Part shown: one piece after another, positions 1 to 12,941 of the stretch | Layout: each line of letters begins with the position of its first letter | Numbering within the stretch: position 1 is the stretch's first letter | From: Mrakia gelida | Taxonomy: Eukaryota > Basidiomycota > Tremellomycetes > Cystofilobasidiales > Mrakiaceae | Direction of reading: 5' to 3' | DNA length: 64,000 nucleotides | Assembly: GCA_024345305.1 (NCBI GenBank) | Contig: BRON01000002.1 | Coordinates: 868,001-932,000 of the forward strand | Program-made: the position numbers and the translations under genes | The notes under the pieces: generated by a model | The model's database searches: none | The model's input: only the letters and a program-made list of their open reading frames with translations | Told to the model about the DNA's origin: nothing

Positions 1-294
1 CTCGCAGGTCTCGGGTCTACAAATGTAGTGAGAGTTGAGCGAGCCATTCGAGTCTCAGATTCAGTGTAGACGTGCGAAATTTTGGAGGCAGCGGCATCAG
101 AATCCCATCTGCAGCGACGCGCGACGATTCGACCACTTCGAGCCCGTTCTCTCAACCTTCGAGACACGGCAAAAACTCGCTTCGGGGTCATCGATGGCAT
201 GAGTACATATCTACCGATGGACGTATTCGAACGAAGCCTAGGGCTACTAAGGCTACCTCAAGAGTCCGTCGTGATCGTCACTCAGCCTCATCCC
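1..294. other. Left-edge stretch without a supported gene
   Basis: No convincing exon on either strand. It lies downstream of the PEX39-like gene and presumably holds its 3' UTR. The short open frames here have no protein-like content that I recognise, and a gene reaching in from outside the window cannot be excluded. Confidence 0.4.
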
Positions 295-1081
295 TCACGC
301 GACCTCCCTTCCTTTCCCAACCTCCCAAGGCTTTAGCTTCATCTCCCCCTTCACAACTCCCTCTGTCGGCTCCTACTCACACCAAAATTGGAGTCCAAAA
401 AAGTCCCAAAGACGCGGTCAGCTCTCGTTCCACCTCATCTCGCCGGTCTCCACCCTCTCCTCCTGCTTTCGACTGACACGAAACACTCACCTCCTGCACG
501 ACCCCATCCCTCGTCTCCATAACCGGAACCTCCCCAATCCTCCCCTCCGCAATCAACGCAGCCAGCTCCTGGAACGGGATCGGCGCTGGAGGTTGTTCGA
601 GTCCCGTCAGAACCGAGCTTCGGTCGTGCGTCGTTTCGTCTGTACTGGAGGGGGGAGGAGGCGGTTTGAGGCAGCGACGATACATGGAGATGTTGATGGG
701 GGTGTATTTACTATGGATTGGAACGATTAAAGGGAGAGGATGAGCGGGGGAGGGGCGAGGGAGGGAGGAGAAGAGGGAGGAGAGGGAAGGAGGGAGAGGT
801 TGTTGAGCTCGACTCGAGGTTGGACGAACGAGCTGAAGAAGTGGAGCTGAGCTTTGAGGAGGTCGGGAGCCATTCCGAGGGAGTCGAGTTTCTTGTAGGT
901 CGCCTGTTGGGGTCGAAGCCGGTCAAGTAAAGTCAGTCTGGGAGAAGAAAGGGAGGGAGGGGAAGGGGAAGCGTCGAGCTCAACCAACCTGGAACTCCTC
1001 ATCCCCGTCGAAGTCGTGAGCTCGGAAGGCTTTGCAGGTCTCTAGTTCATCGTCGGTGAGTGGGAGAGAAGAGGTGTTCAT
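295..1081 (-). CDS. PEX39-like peroxisomal protein with KPWE motif
   Basis: Four exons (989-1081, 830-903, 491-710, 295-372) sum to 465 nt, in frame, giving 154 residues. The C-terminal part reads PFQELAALIAEG followed, after a linker, by KLKPWE near the end. This matches the small family containing a short hydrophobic PFxEL...G segment and a [R/K]PWE motif (human C6orf226 and yeast Yjr012c, named PEX39), which binds PEX7 and helps import PTS2 cargo into peroxisomes. The middle segment (TPINISMYRR) also looks family-like. Exon 2 ends at a GTTCGT donor, so the long proline/serine frame beyond it is intron. The start is the ATG at 1081, followed by LPLTDDELETCKAF. Family assignment is by motif recall only. 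It lies head-to-tail with SURF6 (about 200 bp between them). Confidence 0.62.
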
Positions 1082-1285
1082 CTTGGTCTTGGTCTCATGA
1101 GCCGAGTCGAGCGAGAGAGATGACGGCTGATGGATTTGGAAGGGAGCGAGCGAGCTCGAGCTCGAACTTCGTTTCAATCTGGACGTGTTGCCTGCTCGCG
1201 TCTCGATCTTCCCAGTTTTGATTCCCAGAAACACAAGATCGTATCCCTAAGAAATCTAGTCGTAAGAGCATCGTCGTAAGAAGAT

Positions 1286-3058
1286 CTACTCCCCTCCCTT
1301 CCCACCACCTCCTCCTCCTCCTGCCGACTTCGAGCTTCCGGAGTGCTTGGGACCCTTCTTCCCCTCGAACCCACCTCTCGAAGGACCAGAATCCTTCTTG
1401 AAGCTCTTCTTGTCCCCCTTGGGCTTGATCCCCTTCTTGATGTTCTTCCTCGCCTCCAAACGCGAAGAGATGTTCTCGGAACGTTTCTTCTGCTTGACGG
1501 CCTGCGACGAACGAAGGTGCTCCTTTCGGTCGGCCCTGCGAGGATGGACGAGGACGAGAACGAGAACGAAGTCAGCTTCTCGTGTTTAATATGGGGACAC
1601 AGCACCCAGAGACGAGCGAGTAAGGGACAAGAAACTCACCACTCAGTACTACTCTTCGCCTTCTCCTTCTCCTTCCTCTTCGCAGCCTTCTTCAACCTCC
1701 CAGCATCGTCCCTGACCTTCCCACCCTCCGCACGCTCCAGAGCAGTCTCCCATCGAGCAGCAGCCTCCTTCTCCGATCGCTTCTCCTCGGGAAGCTCAGC
1801 GAGCTTGGCCTTCTGAGCAGTGAGAGCAGCGAGCGCGTGAACGGGGTTGGACGGGAGAGGTTTGGCCTTCTTGGAGTTGGCAGAGACGGAGGGTTTGGAG
1901 GAGGAAGCACCGAAGGTAGAAGGGAGGGTGAACTTGTTGAAGGTGAGGCCGGCGGCGGCGGAGGGAGCGGGAGTCTTGATTTCGGGGACGAGGAGGACGG
2001 TCTGTGAAGGAGGGGAGAGGGACGCGCAGGAGGAGAGCAGAGGTCAGTTCGACGCTCGTCTCGAACGACGCAAGCTAAAACCAATGGGGCAAGAACGTAC
2101 CTTTCCGGGGTTGACAGTCTTCTCATCCGCACTCTTCTTCTTCCATCCCTCGTCCTTGCCACCCTGCTTCTTCTCAAGCTTCTTCTCCTCCTTGGTCTTC
2201 TTCCTCCTCTTCTCCCTAAGCTCTCCTCTTCGGATCCTAGCCTCCTCCAGCAGCTCCTCCTTGCTTCCAGCCTCGTATCCAGCATTCGCTCCAGTTCCGA
2301 ATCGCTTTCCTTGCAGACTGGCGATTCGAGCTTGGAGTTTGGCGTGAAGGTCGGCGACGGAGGTGGGTTCAGGGATGGGTTGACGCGAGGTGTGCGAGGA
2401 GGTAGCGAGGTCACCGTCGACCATGGAAACGTCATCGTCCTCGGAGTCGTCTTCGTCGTCGGATTCGGGTGTAGGCTGGGAGGCGGCCTTTTTGGACTTC
2501 TTGGAGGAGGAGGTGGAGGTGGAAGCTTCGAGCTGAGCAGCTCGGTTGAGGAGCTCGGGAACGGTGAGGTTGTTGGAGGGATCGAGCTGGGAGACAAGGA
2601 GCAGAGAAATCGAGGAAGCAGAGTCAGGATACGTCGGTAGTAGAAGAGTCGGGTAGACAGCTTCGGTGGTACGAGCTGACGCAGGGAGGTGGTTGGGATA
2701 GGTCGAAGCTGAGGGACGGGAAGGAAAGAACGAGAGCTCGAGCTGACCTTGTCCTTCTTCGCCTTCTTGCTCCTCTCCTTGAGCTCCTGCTTGGGAGTAG
2801 ACTTGTTCTTCTTGTTCTTCATGTACTTGTTGTCATGCTGGTGTAAAGAAAGGAGCCAAAGGGGTCGAAGGTCAGCGAGGAATCGAGGGGAGGAGTTGGA
2901 GAGAAGGAGAGTTGAAGGTGAGGTTTGAAGTTTGTCGAAGGACTTACCTCGTCGTCCACCGTCTCGTCCCGGATGTAGTGTCGAGCGGGAATCAGGCTGA
3001 GCAAAGCCTCGAATGCCGAGTTGTGCGACTCGAGAGACGCGAGGAGAGAGGAGCTCAT
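1286..3058 (-). CDS. RRP14: SURF6 / RRP14 ribosome biogenesis protein
   Basis: Nucleolar protein needed for 60S and 40S subunit maturation in the SURF6/Rrp14 family. Five exons (2948-3058, 2748-2837, 2101-2586, 1640-2001, 1286-1535) give 432 residues, close to yeast Rrp14. The N-terminal Rrp14 domain begins LESHNSAFEALLSLIPARHY and continues YMKNKKNKSTPKQELKERSKKAKK. The middle has LHAKLQARIASLQGKR and the basic helix GELREKRRKKTKEEKKLEKK. The C-terminal SURF6 core has NPVHALAAL, AARWETALERAEG and a Lys-rich tail ending in a Gly run. All intron phases close. Divergent from NDUFS1 with a 333-bp gap. Confidence 0.93.
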
Positions 3059-3391
3059 AGCGAGAAAAGGAGGGGAGGAGAGAAGGAAGGTGGTTAGGTT
3101 GAAGCTCGTCGAAAATCGAATCCGACGTCGCCCTGGGAGGAAAGCCCGCAGCGAAGACGGCTTCCTCCTTCCCCTGCCCTCCATTTTTCTTGATTCAAAG
3201 ACGAGTGAGAAGGGGACTCTGAATCTGAGCTCGAGATCAGCTTGGCTTACGAAGTTTTCTCGTGGAAAGGGGAAGAAAAGGCTCAAGCTCATTGGCTTCC
3301 TCCTCGCCTCGACCTCCCCAGCTGCCCCTCCTCCTCCCCCGCTCTCACCTCCAACTTCCATCCTCACCCTTCCTCCCTTTCTCAAGCAGAG
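3059..3391. promoter_or_regulatory. Shared upstream region of RRP14 and NDUFS1
   Basis: The 333 bp between the two start codons must hold both promoters and 5' leaders. The NDUFS1 side is strongly pyrimidine-rich just before its ATG. I see no clear TATA box. Bidirectional function is inferred from layout. Confidence 0.4.
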
Positions 3392-6300
3392 ATGCTCAGG
3401 TTACCCCTTCAATCAGCAGCATCCAGGACGGCAGCATCCTCATCTCTCCTTCGATCTTCCCGACTCTTCTCGACCTCAGCGACGAGACAGGCGGATGTGA
3501 CCCTCACCATCGATGGACAATCAGTCAGTCCCAACCCCCTCCCTCTCCCTGAATCCATCCTTTTTCTAGGAGAGAATACGACTACACGGCAGTCGCTGAC
3601 TTTCTCTCCCTTCTTGTTCAGGTCACCGTGCCACAAGGTTCGTAGTGAGAGCCGAGAAGGTGGAAGGACTTCCCCATCTCTGACCTTCTCCTCCCTCCAC
3701 CCCCTCTCTCTTCGTTCTCCCATCCTCCATTTACAGGATCGACGATTCTCCAAGCTTGCGAGGTCAACGGTACTACCATTCCTAGGTTCTGCTACCATGG
3801 TGAGTTCTAGAAAGCTGCTCTTCGTGGCGTGGAGGGAAGCATCAATCTCGTCGGAGGAAGGCGCTTCAAGCTGACCTTCCCTGCTTCTTCCTCCTCTCCT
3901 CCTCTTCAGATCGTCTCGCCATCGCAGGAAACTGCAGGTGAGCTCAGTCTTCGCATCTCTATGACTCCAAATCGAGTTGCTAACGAATCCCTGTGTGTCT
4001 TCACAGGATGTGTCTCGTAGAGGTTCGTCCAAGCAGGTCAAGACGACGAGGAGGAGATCAGCCGACTGAAACCGACCTGTTCTTCTTGCCCTTTCTCAGG
4101 TCAAACCAGGACCTCCAAAGCCTCAAGCTTCCTGTGCGATGCCAGCTCTGAACGGTAAGTATCTTCGCACGTCGTTCGATGAATGGAGCTGAAATTTCGT
4201 GTCGATTCCCAGGTCAACAAGTCTTCACGAACACGGCCGTCGTCCACAAGGCTCGGTTCGTTCGCGTCTTCCTTCCCTTCTTCCCTCCTCATTCGACTCG
4301 AAACCGAGCTGATCTTTAACCTCGGGTGCATCTTCTTCAATTCATCCAGGGAGGGAGTCATGGAATTCTTGCTCGCGAACCATCCTCTCGAGTGAGTCTC
4401 GCTTCCCTCATCTCGCTCCCTCTTTTTTCGAAGTGTTGACCTCGACACTTCTCGTTCATCAGCTGCCCGATTTGCGATCAAGGTCCGTAGCTTCCCTTCT
4501 CTAGCACAATCGACTTACTTCCTTCGAAGCTGACCTCTCTCTCTCTCGCCCTTCGTTCGCGCAACAGGTGGAGAGTGCGATCTCCAAGATCAGTCGATGA
4601 GATACGGTTCGGATCGTACTAGGATGCACGAGATCACTGGGAAGCGAGCAGTAGAGAACAAGGATCTCGGTCCCCTGGTCAAGACCTCGATGAATCGGTG
4701 AGTGTCTCGGTCTCCTTGTTGTTGTTCTTCGAGGACGCGACTGAACAAGACGCGTCTCTTCCGTCGTCTCGTTCTGCAGTTGCATTCAGTGCACTCGATG
4801 CGTTCGGTTCGCCAACGAGGTGGCCGGAGTCGAGGATCTCGGTACTACTGGACGAGGAAACGATCTTCAGATCGGGATGTACGTCGAGAAGGTGATGGAT
4901 TCCGAGATGAGTGGAAACATTGTCGACCTTTGTCCTGGTACGTCTCTCTTCGTAATCTTCTTTCTCCTCTCTCTGTTCTGACCAAGTTGACCTTCTCTAC
5001 ATCTCTCTTCAGTCGGAGCCCTCACCTCGAAACCCTACGCGTTCCAAGCTCGTCCCTGGGAGCTCAAGAAGACGGAATCCGTCGACGTCCTCGACGCCGT
5101 TGGCTCGAACATCCGAATCGACTCTCGAGGAGTTCAAGTCATGCGAATCCAGCCTAGGATCAACGACGAGGTCAACGAGGAATGGATCAACGACAAGACT
5201 CGATACTCCAACGACGGTCTTCGCTTCCAACGACTCACCACTCCCCTCGTCAAGGAAGGAGAACGATTCGTCCCCGCCAGCTGGAAGGACGCTCTCACCG
5301 CCGTCGCCGAAGGACTCCTTCGCTCCGGAGCTCAAGGAGACGAGATCAAAGCCGTCGCTGGTCATCTCGCCGACACCGAGTCCCTCGTCGCTCTCCGAGA
5401 CTTCGTCCATCGTCTCGGATCAGAGAACCTCGCTCTCGACCAACCTCTCGGAGACAAACCACCTCTTCACGGAGTCGACGTTCGATCCAACTACCTCTTC
5501 AACTCTACCATCGTCGGTCTCGATGCAGCCGATGCTGTTCTCCTAGTCGGAACCAACCCGCGACACGAGGCGGCCATCATCAACACGCGTCTTCGTCGCT
5601 CGTACCTCAACAGCCCCGTTCAGTTCGGTCTCGTCGGAGAGAAGGTCGATCTCACCTACACCTACGAGGATCTCGGGAAGAATTACGAGGACGTCGTCAA
5701 GTTCTTGGAGAAGGGAGGAGGAGAGAAGGGGTTCGCGAAGGTGTTTGCGGAGGCGAAGCGACCGTTGATCATCGTTGGAAGTGGAGTTTCGGAGTCGGAG
5801 AGTGGGAAGGCGGTCTACGAAGCGTTGGGAAAGTACGTGGAGAAGAACAAGGAGAGGTTCGTGACGGAGGAGTGGACGGGGCTTTCCATCTTGCAGCGAG
5901 TGAGTCGCGTCTCTCGTTTCGTTTTCGTCTCCGTCGCGTCGCGTCGATCCTCCTGTTCCCTTCCTTTTCCTCCTCCACACAGCTCGTGCGATACTGACTA
6001 CTCTTCTCATCCCCTTCTCCTCCGCTCTCTTTTCCAGGCTGCGTCTCGCGCCGCCGCCTACGACATCGGCTTCACTCCCTCCCTCTCCGCGTCCAAAACC
6101 ACTCCCAAGTTCATCTACCTCCTCAACGCTGACGAGATCGATGGGAAGGACATCCCCGAGAACGCCTTCGTCGTCTACCAAGGTCACCACGGAGATGTTG
6201 GAGCTCAGTTCGCCGACGTCTGCCTCCCAGGCTCAGCTTACACCGAGAAGGCGACGACTTGGGTCAATACCGAGGGACGATCTCAGCTCGGACGAACCTC

Positions 6301-7019
6301 AGTACCTCCTCCTGGTGCATCTCGAGAAGATTGGAAGATCCTCAGGTCAGCGCCTTGACCTTGTTCAGCTGGCTCGACGGTCGCTCTAGAGGATCGAGAA
6401 ACTAACGCGCCTCGACTCGTTTTCTCGTTACTTCCAGAGCTCTCTCGGAGGTCCTCGGAGTCGGACTTCCCTACGATGACGTCGTCACCCTTCGAGATCG
6501 GATGTGGGACCTCTCGCCAACCCTCGTTCGATACGAGAACATCGAGAAGCCTTCGGTAGACGTGACTCTCCAAGGACTTCGTCAACTTTCGGAGTCGCTC
6601 AAAGGATCGAAGGCAGCGTCGGGGGAGAAGCTCCTGCTTCCCGTGAAGAACTTCTACCAGACTGATGTGATTTCGAGGAGGTGAGTCCGCATACTCTTGC
6701 TTTCTATCTCTCTTCTCGCTCCTGTCTCGTCTTCGTTTGACGAAACGAAACGAACGCGTCGCCTGACTCGACCTCTTCTTCCCGCCCCCTTATCTCTCCC
6801 TCTCAGTTCCGTCACGATGGCCCAGTGCTCTCGAGCCTTCCACGACAAGGACTACAAGATCTCGCTGGATCCTGACGCCGAGCCTCAGATCGTAAGTCTC
6901 CCCCCGCTTCCGCGATGCGCTCCCCTTCCTCCCGTGCCTCGCAACCTCTATCTGACGTTTGCTCTGCGTCTTTTTCGTTCGTTCAGGCATCGCCGGAAGG
7001 GAACCTCGCTTTCGCTTAG
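3392..7019 (+). CDS. NDUFS1: NADH:ubiquinone oxidoreductase 75-78 kDa subunit, mitochondrial
   Basis: Complex I subunit (NuoG/NDUFS1 family) carrying the N1b, N4 and N5 iron-sulfur clusters. The precursor begins with an Arg/Ser/Ala-rich mitochondrial presequence ([17 protein letters not shown]). The [2Fe-2S] ferredoxin part follows as [34 protein letters not shown] and SCAMPA. Then [20 protein letters not shown] (N5) and [14 protein letters not shown] (N4). A long molybdopterin-oxidoreductase-like domain runs from about 5,020 to 6,840. There are about a dozen introns, and several early exons are only about 15-40 nt. The last exon encodes SPEGNLAFA and stop at 7017. Splice phases were followed by eye and the key motifs join without breaks. 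Confidence 0.95.
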
Positions 7020-7461
7020 AAGTAGAGAGTGAATCGGAGCCTCGTTTCGTTTGTTTATAGCCAGTTTCGCCCGCTCGCGTCTCGTTCTCCTTCGTTCGTG
7101 TTTCCTCCTTCGCATGTAGATAGATCACGCTCGCTCGACTTCTCAGTTCTTTTCACGTCTTCACCTTTACGTTCTATTTCCCTCTTTTTCTCTCTCGGTT
7201 CACTCTCCTTCTTTCTACGACCTTTCTTCACCTCTTCACGATTTCATCTTCGCTTCCCTCTCAATTGAACCCTTCGCTCGCTCCCAGCTCGAGTGAAAGA
7301 GTAGAGCTAACCACATCATCATCGAGATCTTCATCAGAGTCGTAAAACCTACAGGCAAGAGAAGTAAAGGGAAGGAGGAGAAGAACGAAAAAGCAAACCA
7401 AGATCCCAAAGAGTTCGTGAACGAAAGCAAAGCAAGGCAGACGCAAAACAGAGATCTACAT
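7020..7461. other. Convergent intergenic region (NDUFS1 / STE6 3' ends)
   Basis: Both flanking genes end here, so it holds their 3' UTRs. T-rich on the NDUFS1 side and A-rich on the STE6 side, as expected for terminator-like sequence. No coding or RNA signal seen. Confidence 0.5.
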
Positions 7462-10400
7462 CTACGCATCCCCCGAGCTCTCAAACTCGCCACCCCTCGC
7501 CAACTCACTAAACACCCCCCTCTTCGCCACCAAATCATCGAACGTCCCATCCTCCACGATTAATCCGTCCGCAACGACGAGGATCCTCGAGCACATCTGC
7601 ATCGCCGCCAGCTTGTGGGTCACCATAATCACCGTCCTATCCATCCTAACCCTCATCACCGCATCCAACACAGCCGCCTGGTTATCGGCGTCCAGCGCAG
7701 ACGTGCACTCGTCGAGGATGAGGATGTCCGCTCGTTTGACGAGAGCTCGCGCGATTTGGAGTCGTTGAGCCTGTCCTCCCGAGATGAGGGAAGCGTTCTC
7801 TCCGAGGTTGGTGTCGTATCCTTTCGGCAGGGTGAGGATGAAGTCGTGGACGTTGGCTGCTCGGCAGGCTCGTTCGACCTCGTGGAAGGGGAGGTTGGGA
7901 GATCCGTACGAGATGTTGTTGGTGACGGACGCGTCGAAGAGGGCTGGGGTTTGGGAGACGATGGAGATGTGATCTCGGAGCCAGCGAGTGTCGGAGGAGC
8001 CGAGGAGATGCTTGTCGAGTCGGATTTCTCCGGAGGTGGGTTCGTAGAGACGTTGAAGGAGGGCTGCGATGGTGGATTTGCCGGATCCTGAATCTCCGAC
8101 GATGGCGACGCATTCTCCAGGGGAGATGTCGAAGCTGACTCCTGCGAGGACGGGGACGTCGGGTCGAGAAGGGTAGGCGAAGTGGACGTCGGTGTAGGAG
8201 ATCTGACCAGTGATGGTGGGTCGAAGATCTCCGACCTGCTCCTTGATGATCGAACCGGAGAGAGCGACGAGGCGACTGAAGTCGATGGCTGCTCGTTTGG
8301 CTTTGGCGACGGTGGGGACTGGAGAGCGAGAAAGAGTGGTAAAAAGGTCAGGTAAGAGGTCAAACGAAGAGCAGGTGAAGCTCGGAGAAGGACTCACGGA
8401 AGGCGAGCATCTGAGACGCGAAGGTGATGGAGAAGACGACGAGGGAGAAGACTCGGAGGGCGGTCGCGTAGGTGTAGCTCCCTTGGATCATGAGGACGGC
8501 GATCATGAAGAAGAGGAGAGCTGGAAACGAAGGCGAAGACGAGAAAGAGAAGGAGTCAGCGAAGGTCATAAGGAAAAACGTGTCGAGAACGAGACTCACC
8601 TTCGACGAAGTACACCAACCCGTTCATCAAACCACTTCCCATCCCCTGGATCCAAGCTCCCTTCCTTCCACTCGTGTAGGCGAACTCCAAAGCGATCTCG
8701 AACTTCTCCGAGAAGACGGACTCGAGAGCCATAGCTCGAACTGCTCGAACGTTGGACACGCTCTGCGAATAGAAGACGAAAAGAGGATCAGGAACGCGTC
8801 GAAACGAACGAAGAAAGAGGACGATGAGGGACTCACCTCGTAGAAGATCTTGGCCACCTCCTCCCTCATCCTCTTGTTCCTCAGCTCGACGTTGTTGAGC
8901 AGCATGAACTGAACTCCAATCGCCAGCCCAAACACAGGGATCACCGCAACTCCCACCAACGTCAACTTCCACCCGACCGTCATCGCCCAGATCGTTCCGA
9001 ACGCGATCATCGCCGCCGCCGTGAAGAAGTGACCCGGGATCGTGGACACGATGGGAGCCATATCGTCCGCGTCCTTGATGATGTTCTGCACGAGCGTCGC
9101 CGAACTGTTCTCGCTCCGATCGAACCACTCCTTGTCCTGAGCGACGATGAGTTCGAAGCACTGGCCTCGGAGGTTGGCGACCCATCGGTAGGCGACTGTC
9201 TCGAAGCAGATGTAGGAGACGCAGACGCAGAAGCCGTCGCCGACCGAGAGGAGGAGGGAGATGATGGAGTTCTTGAGGAGTCCTGAGGAGTCGGTTCCTC
9301 CTGCTGCGACGAGACCCATGAGGAGGGAGAGGTAGTTGGCCCAGAGGGGAGTGATGATTCCGTGTCCGAGAGCGGTGAGGAAGGCGATGAAGAACATGAA
9401 CTTGTTGGGGACGGAGGGGTACCACTGGATCATGACCGAGAGGATCGAGGGATCGTCGACCTCCTCCTTCGCTCCTCCGTGCGACTTGTCCATGTTGACG
9501 AGGACGTGTCCCATCTCGTCGACCTTGGTCGAATCCTCTCCTGCTGCCGACCTCTTGATTCTCGATCCAGGGTAGAGGAGAGCCGACCGTCCTTGAAGCG
9601 TGAGCTCTCCTCGTTGCTTGAGATCCGAGAGGAACTCTGACTCGGCTTCCGACTCGGAGACGAAGATCTGGGGGACGTTCAGGGCTGGAGGAGGAAGACT
9701 TCGAGGGAAGGAGGGACTGGTGGGAGTGGTGGGATTGGAGTTGGTTCCTTTCCAGCCGATGTTTCGCCAGGAGGATCGATGGTCGGCGGTGGGAGAGGGA
9801 GGCTGACCTCCAGATCCTGTAGAGCCGTACGACGAGAGACGAGGTCGGTTGGTGAAGGGTCGTAGAGGAGTGGGAACGGCTCGACTGGCTCGTTTGTTGC
9901 CGCCATAGGGGGAGGGAGAGGAGGTGGAAGCGTAGGAGTCGAGGGAGTGGATGGAGGGAGTTTGGGGAGTGATTGGTTTGAAGGACGCTCGTTTCTCGTA
10001 CTCGACTCCGCTTCCGTATCCAGCGAGGATGTCGAAGTAGGAGAAGTTGGTCGACTGACGATGATTCGAGGACTGGGGACGCGTCGCTCCTGGGACCGAG
10101 AGGTTGAAGCCGAAGAACGACGGTTCTGGCTCCGAGAGCGCGAGAGTCTCGAGGACTTCTTCTCCGTCGTCCCATCCGTCGTCGAACTGGATCTCCGGGA
10201 TCGGCTCCTTCGTCTGATCCGACGCCATCCTGGCGAAGTCCTTCCCTGCCCGAACGAGATCCGAGCGGTATCCTTCCTCGACGACGGCTCCGTCCTTGAG
10301 GAGGTAGACAAAATCCTCGTCGACGATTTGGGAGAGGTCGTGAGTGATGACGATCGTGGTTCGGTTCTTCCTCCATCTCTTGACGGCTTCGAAGACGAGG

Positions 10401-12941
10401 ACTCGAGAGATCGCGTCGAGAGCGGAGGTGCACTCGTCTGCAGAAAAGAGAGACGAAGTCAGCGAAGAGCTCGAAAGAGGAACAGAGGTGGAGAAGACGC
10501 GTCGACTCACCGAGGATGAGAACCGTGGGATCTCGAAGAACGGCTCTCGCGATGGCGATCCTCTGCTTCTGACCTCCACTCAAGTCTGCTCCTCCATTCC
10601 CAAGTTTCGTCTCGTACCCATCAGGCAACCCCTTGATGAAGTCGTCCATCAGAGCAGTTCGACAAGCAGCGACGACTTCCTCCCTCGTCACGCCCTCGGG
10701 TCGTCTCGTCTTCGATCCTGCGAGTCCGAGCGCGACGTTCTGATGCACACTCATGTCGAAGAGGATGCATCCCTGCTGAACCGAAGCGATGTGCTCCTTC
10801 ATCCACGCCGGGTCGAGGAGTCCGATCTCCTGATCGTCGAACGTGATGGATCCTCGTCCTGGTCGATAGAGCTGAAGGAGGAGTTGGGAGATGGTCGACT
10901 TCCCCGATCCGGATCCTCCGACAATGAAGGTTGTTTCTCCTGCTGGGAGGAAGACGGTGACGTCCTTGAGAGCGGGGACGTGAGGACGCGAAGGGTAGGC
11001 GAAGGTGACGTTTCGGAGGACGAACTCTCCGTGGCATCTTGTTGGACGGATGAGTTGAAGGGTGGTGGATGCTGAGGCTCGGTGATGGCGTCGAGTAGGA
11101 ATGACTCTTCGAGCTCGAGCGAAGGCGGAGTAGGAGGGAGCGGGAGAGAAGGGAGTGGTTGGACTGCTTGGGTTGGGAGAGGTGGGCTGAGAGAAGGGTC
11201 GAGAGGAGCCGATACTGAGAGGGAGGGAGGTGGGTCGAGCGGAGGGGTTGGAGGAGGGAGGAGGGTTGATGAGGGTTTGGAGAGACACCATGGATCCCTT
11301 TCCCTTGTTGATGAGTTCGAGAATGGGCATGAGAGCCTGAACGTTGTTCGAAGCGAGGACGGTCGCGAAGAAGACCGTCATCACTCCTCCTGGAGCGAGT
11401 TTCCCTTCCCTGACGAGCTTGGATCCGAACCAGAATCCAGCGACGAACATCGCACTGAGAACGAAGGCGGAGAGGCCCATGCTGAACCCCCAAGCGGTCG
11501 CGATCTTGGTCTCGATCTTCCTGCCCGACTCGACGAGGGTTTCGAAGTCGTCCGTCTCCTTCTTCTGAGCGTTGAACGCCTTGACGGTAGCGATGGAGGA
11601 TGCTGTTCGTTCGGCTTTGGTCGAAGCTTCGGCGTAGATCCTTCGTTCGGTGGCCATGAGAGGGAACGTGATGGCTTGGACGAGCCCTTGAGCGACGACG
11701 ACGACGGGGATGGCCGCGAGGATAACGAGCGTGAGGGACCAGGACTTGAGGAAGGCCATGATGAGGCAGGCGATGACGGAGGTGGAATCGGCGATGAGGT
11801 CTCCCATAGCTGAGGAGGTGGCGAATCGAACGTTGTCGGTTTCCCTATCAAAGAAGGAAAGCGAAGAGCGAAGGAAACGAGTCAGCCCTCGAGCTCTTTC
11901 CTCCCTCGATTGTTCGACCTCAACCACTCACCTCGTGAACTTGGACATCAACCCAGCAGCTCCCACTCCTCCCTCCTTCTCCTCATCAATCTCCTCCCCA
12001 CCATCCTTGACTCCCATCCCCAGATCGAACCACTCCATCTCCCTCGCTCCGACCTGATCGTACACCTCCCTCCTGACGGCTCGAATGTTCCTCTCCCCTA
12101 CCCAAACCCACAACCCACACATGAGCGTATGGAGGATGATGAATCCGAACCCCATTGCCATCAAGGAGAGGGATGCGATCTGGATCTTGTGCCGTAAGAG
12201 CCTCTTTTGATCCTCTGTTGCTGTCTTTGTGTCGAGAGGGAAGAAGGCGAAAGCGTCGAAGGAATCTCCCACGACTTGGGTCATGTAGGGAGTGATCCCT
12301 CCGGCGCCCAAGGAGACGAGAACGGCGGGGATGGCAAGCACGAGCTCGGCTTGAGTGCAGTACTTGAAGAGGAGCTTGAAGGTCGGTTGGGCTGGAGTCC
12401 ATTCGGACGAGGGGAGGGGACCATGCGAGGAGGGAGAGGGAGGAGGTGGGGGAGGAGAGGAAGGTCGTTGTTCGTTGTCGTTGTTGGAGATGGGTCGTGA
12501 GGAGTTGGACGAAGGGGGCTCGAAGGATGTAGGGGTAGAGTAGTGTTGGAAGGAGTTGTTGGTTTTGAAGGAAGGAGGTGAGAAGAGGGGAGTGTCCGAG
12601 TTGGGAGAACGAACGAGCTCATGGTTGAGAGCCGTCGAGGACGAGGATTCCTCTAATCGATTGAAGGGTTGGTAGTAAGGATCCTCCTTGATGTCCAGAG
12701 CGAAAGCCGACTCGGCAGGGGATTGGAGAGGATGGGAGGAGTGGTAGGAGACTTCTGGGATTGAGATTGGATGGTCGAATTTCCGAGAAGGGTTGGAGGA
12801 GAAGGAGGGAGGAGGAGCGACAGAAAGTCGATTGTAAGGGAGGAAGTCGCTCTCGTCGTCCTCGGTGTTTTGGTAGAAGGGTCGAGAGATGGAAGAGGTA
12901 GAGATTGAAGATCTGGTTCGGTGGTGTTGATTTTGAGGCAT
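7462..12941 (-). CDS. STE6: Ste6-type ABC exporter (a-factor-like lipopeptide transporter)
   Basis: Full-size ABCB transporter, TMD-NBD-TMD-NBD, in six exons (11932-12941, 10511-11844, 8837-10437, 8600-8762, 8398-8520, 7462-8318), 5,088 nt, 1,695 residues. NBD1 has Walker A GGSGSGKST, signature LSGGQKQR and Walker B VLILDE. NBD2 has GDSGSGKST, signature ISGGQAQR and ILILDECTSALDA. The ISGGQAQRLQIARAL form is typical of fungal Ste6 proteins, which export prenylated mating pheromone. It is longer than yeast Ste6 (1,290) because of a soluble N-terminal tail of roughly 190 residues, a Ser/Pro-rich insert just before NBD1, and a linker of about 250 residues between NBD1 and TMD2. No pheromone or receptor gene is nearby, so the substrate is inferred from the family. 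Confidence 0.87.

Noticed and set aside
8556..10510. A 1,123-codon minus-strand frame extending past the Ste6 NBD1 exon
   Set aside because: It is real coding only above 10511. Below that it reads through the intron into a wrong frame (Arg/Ser/Pro-rich shadow) opposite to the correct DECTSALDA frame.
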